NCBI GenBank assembly: GCA_002314715.1
Contig: DCGY01000015.1
Span: forward strand, 1 to 18,809
Direction of reading: 5' to 3'
DNA length: 18,809 bases
Source: Lachnospiraceae bacterium UBA1766
GTDB taxonomy: Bacteria > Bacillota > Clostridia > Lachnospirales > Lachnospiraceae
Shown here piece by piece: positions 13,760 through 18,809 of the stretch. The notes under the pieces are model-generated. The model ran no database searches, was not told where the DNA came from, and worked only from the letters and a program-made list of their open reading frames with translations. The position numbers and the translations under genes are program-made. Positions within the stretch are counted from its first letter, which is position 1. Every line of letters begins with the position of its first letter.

Positions 13760-13862
13760 CGTACAGAAATAATTATGAGAGCAGCAAAGCTACGATTTAA
13801 GCTAAAGTCGGAAGAAAATTATAAGTTAAAAGAAGCCCTACACTAGATATAGATTCCTCGAA

Positions 13863-13888
13863 ATAAATGTTTCACGTGAAACATTTAT
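13863..13888. promoter_or_regulatory. parS: parS site 2 (26-bp palindrome upstream of parA)
   Basis: The core TGTTTCACGTGAAACA at 13868-13883 is identical to site 1. Here the perfect palindrome extends to 26 bp with ATAAA / TTTAT flanks. It lies about 210 bp upstream of the parA promoter and 1,088 bp from site 1. Confidence 0.96.
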
Positions 13889-14074
13889 ACTATATACAAG
13901 ATGATGTAGTTAGATAAAATAGGATTGCAAGATAATGTTATTTTACTAAAAACTTAAGAAAAATGATTGTAAAATAAAAAAATAGGGAACCACAATATCT
14001 AGTACAGAATAAGAAAAAGTATATTAATGAACAGAAAAAAGCAAATACAAACTATGAAAACAACTATTTTTTTA

Positions 14075-14103
14075 TAGATATCTGAAATAAATAGTGATAT
14101 AAT
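14075..14103 (+). promoter_or_regulatory. Probable promoter of parA-parB
   Basis: A perfect extended -10 TGATATAAT (14095-14103) is preceded at 17 bp by TAGATA (14075-14080), four of six matches to TTGACA. Transcription would start near 14110, about 26 nt before parA. An AAAGGG ribosome site lies in that leader. Confidence 0.6.
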
Positions 14104-14135
14104 TGGAAGGCACACTAAAAGAAAGGGACTGAAAT

Positions 14136-14900
14136 ATGAGTAAGACCATTGCAGTTGCAAATCAAAAAGGTGGTGTAGGTAAGACTACAACCTCTATAAA
14201 TTTAAGTGCCGCGTTAGCAGCAAAAGGAAAAAAGGTTTTATTGATTGATACAGATCCTCAGGGAAATGCTACCAGTGGATTTGGTATAGATAAAAATGAA
14301 CTAGATAATACGGTATATGAATTACTCTTGGGAGAATGTTCCATCAGTGATTGTATCGTAAAAACCGAGACAGAAAATGTATCGGTGATTCCTGCTAATG
14401 TAAATCTTGCTGCGGCAGAAATAGAATTAATTGGTGTAGATCGAAAAGAATATATCTTAAAGAATGAAGTGGATTATGTAAAGGATGATTATGATTATAT
14501 TATCATCGATTGCCCTCCTTCTTTGAATATGTTAACCATCAATTCTATGACTACAGCGGATAGTGTATTGGTACCGATTCAGTGCGAGTACTATGCTTTG
14601 GAAGGTCTGAGTCAGTTGATTCATACAATCAACCTGGTAAAAGAAAGATTGAATCCTCAATTACAAATGGAAGGTGTGGTATTTACCATGTACGATTCCA
14701 GAACAAATCTTTCTAATCAGGTAGTGGAAAATGTAAAATCAAATCTAAATCAGAGAATATATAACACCTTAATACCGAGAAATATTCGTTTAGCGGAAGC
14801 ACCCAGTTACGGAATGCCAATTACGAAATACGATCCCAAGTCTACCGGTGCAGAGAGTTACATGAATTTGGCCGAGGAAGTAATCCAGACCACAAAATAA
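14136..14900 (+). CDS. parA: Chromosome partitioning ATPase ParA/Soj
   Basis: ParA is a dimerising Walker-type ATPase that binds DNA non-specifically when ATP-bound and is recycled by ParB. In Bacillus, Soj also regulates DnaA. The 254 residues match Soj in length. The deviant Walker A KGGVGKTTT is at 11-19 with both the signature and the catalytic lysine. LLIDTDPQGNAT follows at about 35-46, and Walker B is YIIIDCPPSLNML. There is no N-terminal helix-turn-helix extension, so this is the short chromosomal type rather than a plasmid P1-type ParA. parB follows 34 bp downstream. Confidence 0.97.
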   Translation: MSKTIAVANQKGGVGKTTTSINLSAALAAKGKKVLLIDTDPQGNATSGFGIDKNELDNTVYELLLGECSISDCIVKTETENVSVIPANVNLAAAEIELIGVDRKEYILKNEVDYVKDDYDYIIIDCPPSLNMLTINSMTTADSVLVPIQCEYYALEGLSQLIHTINLVKERLNPQLQMEGVVFTMYDSRTNLSNQVVENVKSNLNQRIYNTLIPRNIRLAEAPSYGMPITKYDPKSTGAESYMNLAEEVIQTTK

Positions 14901-14934
14901 AAACGAATATCTGAGTAAGAAAAGAGGATGAAGA

Positions 14935-15849
14935 ATGGCAGTCAGAGGAAAAGGATTGGGTAAGGGATTGGATTCCTTAATTCCCAATGCTACAGGACCA
15001 AATAAAAAAACAGAAACAAAGACTTCAAAACAAGCTGCTGTAGCACCGGAAGTCAGTAAAACAAATGAACATGCATCTATTGTAAAGATTACAATGGTGG
15101 AACCCAATAGAAAACAGCCCAGAAAAAACTTTGATGAAGATGCCCTTCAGGAGTTATCGGATTCCATCAAACAGTTTGGTTTATTACAGCCTATTCTGGT
15201 ACAGGATCGAAAAGATCACTATGAAATTATTGCAGGTGAGCGAAGATGGAGAGCATCCAAGTTAGCCGGTTTAAAGGAAGTACCGGTTATCATTCGTGAC
15301 TACACCGAACAGGAAATTGTGGAGATTTCCTTGATTGAAAACATTCAGAGAGAGGATTTAAATCCGATCGAAGAAGCACAGGCATACAAGAGACTTTTGG
15401 AAGAGTTCCAGTTAAAACAGGATGAGGTTGCGGAACGAGTATCCAAGAGTCGTAGCGCTGTTACAAATTCTATCCGTTTATTGAAGCTGGCGGATGAAGT
15501 ACAGCAGATGTTAATTGATGATATGATTTCTACCGGACATGCCAGAGCATTGCTTGCAGTAGAAAATCAGGAAGAGCAATATGTATTGGCTCAGAAAATT
15601 TTTGATGAAAAATTAAGTGTACGTGATGTAGAAAAACTGGTTAAGAATTTACATAAGCCGGCAAAACCCAAAAAAGAAAATGATTCTAAATTACAAGTGA
15701 TTTATCAGGATATCGAGGAAACCTTAAAGAAGAAACTGGGTACGAAAGTAGCGGTTACTTCCAAAGGAGAGGGATCGGGTAAAATTGAAATTGAGTTTTA
15801 CACACATGATGATTTGGATCGTATCCTGGATATGATTGGTAATAAATAA
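14935..15849 (+). CDS. parB: Chromosome partitioning protein ParB/Spo0J (CTPase)
   Basis: ParB loads on parS, spreads as a CTP-gated clamp and recruits SMC. The 304 residues show a short N-terminal ParA-stimulating segment (MAVRGKGLGKGLDSLIP). A variable linker follows, then the ParB/Srx-type CTP-binding domain with GERRWRASKLAG at 101-112 and ENIQREDLNPIEEA at 135-148. The helix-turn-helix KQDEVAERVSKSRSAVTNSIRLL runs at about 161-183, and the C-terminal dimerisation domain after about 255. AGAGGATG at 14923-14930 is the ribosome site. The two perfect parS sites in this window are its expected targets. Confidence 0.97.
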   Translation: MAVRGKGLGKGLDSLIPNATGPNKKTETKTSKQAAVAPEVSKTNEHASIVKITMVEPNRKQPRKNFDEDALQELSDSIKQFGLLQPILVQDRKDHYEIIAGERRWRASKLAGLKEVPVIIRDYTEQEIVEISLIENIQREDLNPIEEAQAYKRLLEEFQLKQDEVAERVSKSRSAVTNSIRLLKLADEVQQMLIDDMISTGHARALLAVENQEEQYVLAQKIFDEKLSVRDVEKLVKNLHKPAKPKKENDSKLQVIYQDIEETLKKKLGTKVAVTSKGEGSGKIEIEFYTHDDLDRILDMIGNK

Positions 15850-15876
15850 CAAATGAATATATGAAGGAGTGTTCAT

Positions 15877-16434
15877 ATGAATACACTGAGCAGCAATTTT
15901 CTGTATCAGATTGGTTTCGGTGGTTTGGATATCGGAATCCTTCTGTTGATTGTAATTTTGCTATTGATCGTATTGATTGTCGTATTCATTCAATTCCTTG
16001 CGAAACTGAATAAGATAAATCGCAGAATCTCGGCATTATGTTGTGGAAGAGATGGCGAGAGCCTGGAACAGGAAATCCTGGATGTTTTAGAGGATGGTAA
16101 ATTAATTAAGGAAACCGTGGAAAAGAACAAAAGGGATATTCGATCGATTAACCGTAAGATGGAGTCTGCTTATCAGAAAATGGGTCTTGTAAAGTATGAT
16201 GCTTTCAAACAGATGGGTGGACAGTTAAGTTTCAGCTTGGCATTATTGGATGAGAAGAACAACGGTTTTATTCTGAATTCTGTTCATAGTACAGAAGGCT
16301 GTTATTCTTATACAAAAGAAATTAAAAAAGGTGTTAGTACTCTTTCTTTGGGCAAAGAAGAACAGGAAGCTCTTGATTTGGCTATGATGAGCAATGAAGT
16401 GAATACCGATTTAGTACAGAGAAAAAATAAATAA
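15877..16434 (+). CDS. DUF4446 family membrane protein
   Basis: A 185-residue protein of unknown function, usually found near parB in Clostridia. One strongly hydrophobic segment (about 17-41, rich in Leu, Ile and Val) anchors it near the N-terminus. A charged helical stretch (about 42-100) follows. The conserved DUF4446 core is KYDAFKQMGGQLSFSLALLDEKNNGFILNSVHS with EGCYSYTKEI at about 106-150. The ATG at 15877 follows a GAAGGAG ribosome site and lies 27 bp after parB, so it probably belongs to the parAB transcript. The family assignment is from memory of the core motif. No enzymatic residues are obvious. Confidence 0.85.
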   Translation: MNTLSSNFLYQIGFGGLDIGILLLIVILLLIVLIVVFIQFLAKLNKINRRISALCCGRDGESLEQEILDVLEDGKLIKETVEKNKRDIRSINRKMESAYQKMGLVKYDAFKQMGGQLSFSLALLDEKNNGFILNSVHSTEGCYSYTKEIKKGVSTLSLGKEEQEALDLAMMSNEVNTDLVQRKNK

Positions 16435-16461
16435 TGTGCCGAAAGGCAAATGGAGGATACC

Positions 16462-17751
16462 ATGATTGATATTAAATTTTTAAGAGAAAATCCGGAAATT
16501 GTAAAGGAAAACATTAAGAAGAAATTTCAGGATGCTAAGCTTCCGCTGGTAGATGAAGTAATTGAGCTGGATGCGCAGAGTCGTAAAGCAAAGCAGGAGG
16601 CAGATGATCTTCGTGCTTCCAAGAACAAGATTTCCAAGGAAATCGGTGGATTAATGGCACAGGGCAAGAAGGAAGAAGCAGAGGCATTAAAGGCACAGGT
16701 TGCAGCAAATGCCAAGAGACTTGCAGAATTGGAAGCAATTGAGCCGGAACTTCAGGAAAAGGTTAAGACCATTATGATGAAGATTCCCAATATTATCGAC
16801 GCGTCCGTACCGGTCGGCAAGGATGACAGTGAGAACGTAGAAATTGAGAAATTCGGTGATCCCGTTGTTCCCGATTTCGAGGTTCCTTATCATGCAGACA
16901 TTTTAAACAGTATTGCAGGTTTGGATAAAGATTCTGCAGGAAGAACCAGCGGTAACGGTTTCTATTACCTGATGGGTGATGCAGCAAGAATTCATTCCGC
17001 AATGATTAGTTATGCAAGAGATTTCATGATTGACAAGGGCTTTACTTATTGTATTCCTCCTTTCATGATTCGTAGTGATGTAGTTACCGGTGTAATGAGT
17101 TTTGCAGAAATGGAAGCTATGATGTACAAGATTGAAGGCGAGGATCTTTACTTAATCGGTACTTCCGAACACTCTATGATTGGTAAATTCCAGGGACAGA
17201 TTGTTGAGGAAGCAAGCCTTCCGATTGCTATGACTTCATATTCTCCTTGTTTCCGTAAGGAAGTAGGTTCCCATGGTATTGAGGAACGTGGTGTTTACCG
17301 TGTTCATCAGTTTGAGAAGCAGGAAATGGTTGTACTTTGTAAGCCTGAGGATTCTATGGATTGGTACAATAAGATGTGGAGCTACACTGTAGAATTCTTC
17401 AGAAGTCTGGATGTTCCTGTACGTACGCTTGAGTGCTGCTCCGGTGATCTTGCAGATCTTAAGGTAAAATCCTGTGACGTAGAGGCTTGGAGCCCTCGTC
17501 AGCAGAAGTATTTCGAAGTAGGTTCCTGCTCTACTCTCGGTGATGCACAGGCCAGAAGACTTGGTATTCGTACCAAGGGTGAAAATGGAACATACCTTGT
17601 TCATACTTTAAATAATACTGTACTTGCAACTCCCAGAGGATTAATTGCATTCCTGGAGAATAATGTAAAGGCAGACGGAAGTATCAGTATTCCCAAGGCG
17701 TTACAGCCTTATATGGGTGGTAAGGAAGTTATTTACCCCATTAAGAAATAA
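16462..17751 (+). CDS. serS: Serine-tRNA ligase
   Basis: SerS charges tRNA-Ser, and tRNA-Sec where present. The 429-residue class II synthetase has the N-terminal antiparallel coiled-coil arm (about 30-105) that grips the tRNA long variable arm. The catalytic core has the serine-binding TxE loop TSE at 234-236, motif 2 from PCFRKE (262-267) to HQFEKQEM (282-289), the FEVGSCSTLGDAQARR segment (351-366), and motif 3 ATPRGLIAFLEN (389-400). Several of these differ from the common bacterial form (for example FRSEAG, RQHQFDKVE, SSCSNFEDFQARR). The ATG at 16462 has GGAGG five bases upstream. An in-frame ATG at 16450 would overlap that site. No T-box leader exists: only 27 bp separate it from the previous gene. 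Confidence 0.97.
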   Translation: MIDIKFLRENPEIVKENIKKKFQDAKLPLVDEVIELDAQSRKAKQEADDLRASKNKISKEIGGLMAQGKKEEAEALKAQVAANAKRLAELEAIEPELQEKVKTIMMKIPNIIDASVPVGKDDSENVEIEKFGDPVVPDFEVPYHADILNSIAGLDKDSAGRTSGNGFYYLMGDAARIHSAMISYARDFMIDKGFTYCIPPFMIRSDVVTGVMSFAEMEAMMYKIEGEDLYLIGTSEHSMIGKFQGQIVEEASLPIAMTSYSPCFRKEVGSHGIEERGVYRVHQFEKQEMVVLCKPEDSMDWYNKMWSYTVEFFRSLDVPVRTLECCSGDLADLKVKSCDVEAWSPRQQKYFEVGSCSTLGDAQARRLGIRTKGENGTYLVHTLNNTVLATPRGLIAFLENNVKADGSISIPKALQPYMGGKEVIYPIKK

Positions 17752-17775
17752 TCACGAAAACAGAAGGTGGAAAAC

Positions 17776-18663
17776 TTGCACAAATATCTCAGAGCAATCG
17801 GTTTTAGTACTTTGACAGAAAAAACGCGATTAAAAGATGTACTGACCGATACCATTATGAATTCCGATGAGAGAAATTATACAACAAATGAAGAAAAAAT
17901 AATGCTGGGCGAGTTTTGCAAGGATTTCGCCGATGGAGTAGGTATTGCGGTTTGCGGAGAATTTGATGAGGAGGATAAATTTATTTATGAATTTTATTTT
18001 CCCTATCTTCGCGGAACCGGCATTACCGCTACAGAGGATGTGTCGGTGGAAAGACATTTGGAAAAAGAGTCTTATGCCGGTGTGTGCGACAGTACCAAAG
18101 TCGGAGTTTGTCTGATTTTTTATTTGAGGAATCGAATTCCATATATCAAAGCACTTACCACGGACCAACTTCCTATGAAAGGAACGACGGTGACTCTTTC
18201 TGCCTTGTCTTTAGGTGGAACGGTTTTGATTCCCTTACAAAAAGATGAGGAGCAGCAGGATCTTCTAAGGAAACGTTCCAACACCCGTACTCGATTACTG
18301 GAAGAAGCAAGAAAAGGCAGTGAAAAGGCTATGGAAACGCTTGCTTTGGAGGATATGGATACCTACACTTCCATTTCCAACCGTATCCAAAAAGAAGATG
18401 TGCTCAGTATCGTGGATACTTACTTCATGCCCTATGGGGTAGAAAGTGATGTCTATTCTATTTTGGGTGAGATCACGGATGTAAAGCTGGTAACCAATCA
18501 TGTTACCGGTGAAAAGGTGTATATTCTTGGAATTTGTTGCAATGAATTGACATTTGATGTTTGTATCAATATAATAGACTTGCTTGGAGAACCTCAAATC
18601 GGACGTCGATTTAAGGGAAGTATCTGGCTTCAGGGTTACATTAATTTCCCTGAGGAAATATAA
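17776..18663 (+). CDS. DUF3881-like protein of unknown function
   Basis: A 295-residue soluble protein without membrane segments. The beginning HKYLRAIGF and the segment FYFPYLRGTGI at about 72-82 fit what I recall of DUF3881, a family largely confined to Lachnospiraceae. No catalytic motif is recognisable. Later segments include the acidic helix RTRLLEEARKGSEKAMETLA and FMPYGVESDVYSILGEI. I chose the TTG at 17776 because the only ribosome site, AAGGTGG (17764-17770), lies five bases upstream of it. The GTG at 17767 lies inside that site. The gene begins 24 bp after serS, and its stop is followed within five bases by a tRNA gene. Confidence 0.75.
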   Translation: MHKYLRAIGFSTLTEKTRLKDVLTDTIMNSDERNYTTNEEKIMLGEFCKDFADGVGIAVCGEFDEEDKFIYEFYFPYLRGTGITATEDVSVERHLEKESYAGVCDSTKVGVCLIFYLRNRIPYIKALTTDQLPMKGTTVTLSALSLGGTVLIPLQKDEEQQDLLRKRSNTRTRLLEEARKGSEKAMETLALEDMDTYTSISNRIQKEDVLSIVDTYFMPYGVESDVYSILGEITDVKLVTNHVTGEKVYILGICCNELTFDVCINIIDLLGEPQIGRRFKGSIWLQGYINFPEEI

Positions 18664-18667
18664 AAAA

Positions 18668-18739
18668 GTTCCTTTAGTTAAATGGATATAACAGGCCCCT
18701 CCTAAGGGTCAGTTGTAGGTTCGATTCCTACAAGGAACG
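18668..18739 (+). tRNA. tRNA-Arg (anticodon CCT)
   Basis: A full cloverleaf of 72 nt folds by eye. The acceptor stem is GTTCCTT / AAGGAAC (18668-18674 / 18732-18738) with discriminator G18739. The D-stem GTTA / TAAC has an 8-nt loop. The anticodon stem GGCCC / GGGTC contains one G-T pair and its loop is CTCCTAA, so the anticodon is CCT (18701-18703), reading AGG. The T-stem GTAGG / CCTAC encloses TTCGATT. The variable region is only four bases. CCA is not encoded. It starts five bases after the DUF3881 stop, so it is probably cut from the upstream transcript. Confidence 0.95.
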
Positions 18740-18748
18740 TTTCGAATG

Positions 18749-18779
18749 AATGCCCTCTGCTTTTGCAGAGGGCATTTTA
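18749..18779 (+). terminator. Strong intrinsic terminator after tRNA-Arg
   Basis: AATGCCCTCTGC (18749-18760) and GCAGAGGGCATT (18765-18776) form a 12-bp perfect, GC-rich stem with a TTTT loop, followed by a short T-rich tail. It ends the transcript containing tRNA-Arg and possibly serS-DUF3881. Confidence 0.88.
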
Positions 18780-18809
18780 TAGTGAGGAAGGAAACCAAGC
18801 GACGCCGGA

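Larger units (their letters stand above)
13747..14135. other. Intergenic region upstream of parA
   Basis: This 389-bp AT-rich gap holds the second half of the HDIG-gene terminator, the parS site at 13863-13888 and a probable parA promoter at 14075-14103. I see nothing definable between about 13890 and 14070: no ORF with a ribosome site, no strong hairpin and no riboswitch pattern. Confidence 0.7.

Noticed and set aside
13664..13846. 60-codon plus-strand open frame overlapping the end of the HDIG gene
   Set aside because: It runs through the HDIG gene's terminator, has no ribosome site, and its composition looks random.
16435..16461. Possible T-box leader before serS
   Set aside because: The gap is only 27 bp. 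There is no specifier stem, antiterminator or T-box sequence.
17236..17604. 122-codon minus-strand open frame
   Set aside because: It is antisense to the catalytic core of serS and has no ribosome site.
1..18809. CRISPR arrays, insertion sequences, prophage or toxin-antitoxin genes
   Set aside because: No repeated spacer pattern, transposase motif or terminal inverted repeat pair was seen. The window is core-chromosome synteny throughout.

Overview
This window is the chromosomal replication origin region of a low-GC Firmicute, most likely a member of the Lachnospiraceae (Clostridia). The evidence is the canonical origin order gyrB-recF-yaaA-dnaN-dnaA / oriC / rpmH-rnpA-yidD-yidC-jag-mnmE-mnmG-rsmG-...-parA-parB, an AT-rich base composition, strong Shine-Dalgarno sites, and clostridial accessory genes (a DUF4446 protein and a DUF3881-like protein). 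The genus cannot be fixed from the sequence alone.

Layout. Left arm (1-4527, all on the minus strand, pointing away from the origin): the 5' end of gyrB (cut by the window edge), recF, the small S4-domain gene yaaA, dnaN and dnaA. The remB/yaaB gene that sits between recF and gyrB in Bacillus is absent. Origin: DnaA boxes lie on both sides of dnaA, in the 541-bp dnaA-rpmH gap (4528-5068) and in the 303-bp dnaN-dnaA gap (2857-3159). This bipartite arrangement resembles Bacillus. Right arm (5069-18809, all on the plus strand): rpmH, an intrinsic terminator or attenuator, rnpA, yidD, yidC and jag/khpB (ribosome, RNase P and membrane insertion); a second terminator; mnmE, mnmG and rsmG (tRNA and rRNA modification); a 314-codon gene that looks like a catalytically dead DegS/LiaS-type histidine kinase; an HDIG-domain gene bracketed by two terminator hairpins; a 389-bp gap; parA-parB; a DUF4446 membrane protein; serS; a DUF3881-like protein; and a tRNA-Arg(CCT) followed by a strong terminator.

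Two perfect 16-bp parS sites are visible, one inside the dead-kinase gene and one upstream of parA, so ParB's loading sites lie within a few kb of its own gene and about 8-9 kb from oriC. No Noc-like gene lies between rsmG and parA, where Bacillus carries noc. That slot holds the dead-kinase gene and the HDIG gene.

The points most worth a second look are: the pseudo-histidine-kinase that carries a parS site inside its coding sequence; the HDIG gene isolated between two terminators; a DnaA box lying exactly between the Shine-Dalgarno and start codon of dnaN, with another at the predicted dnaN transcription start; a candidate mnmE promoter inside the loop of the upstream terminator; a YidC with Asn where the groove arginine is expected, plus a large extracytoplasmic insertion; and an unusual serine-tRNA ligase active-site sequence.
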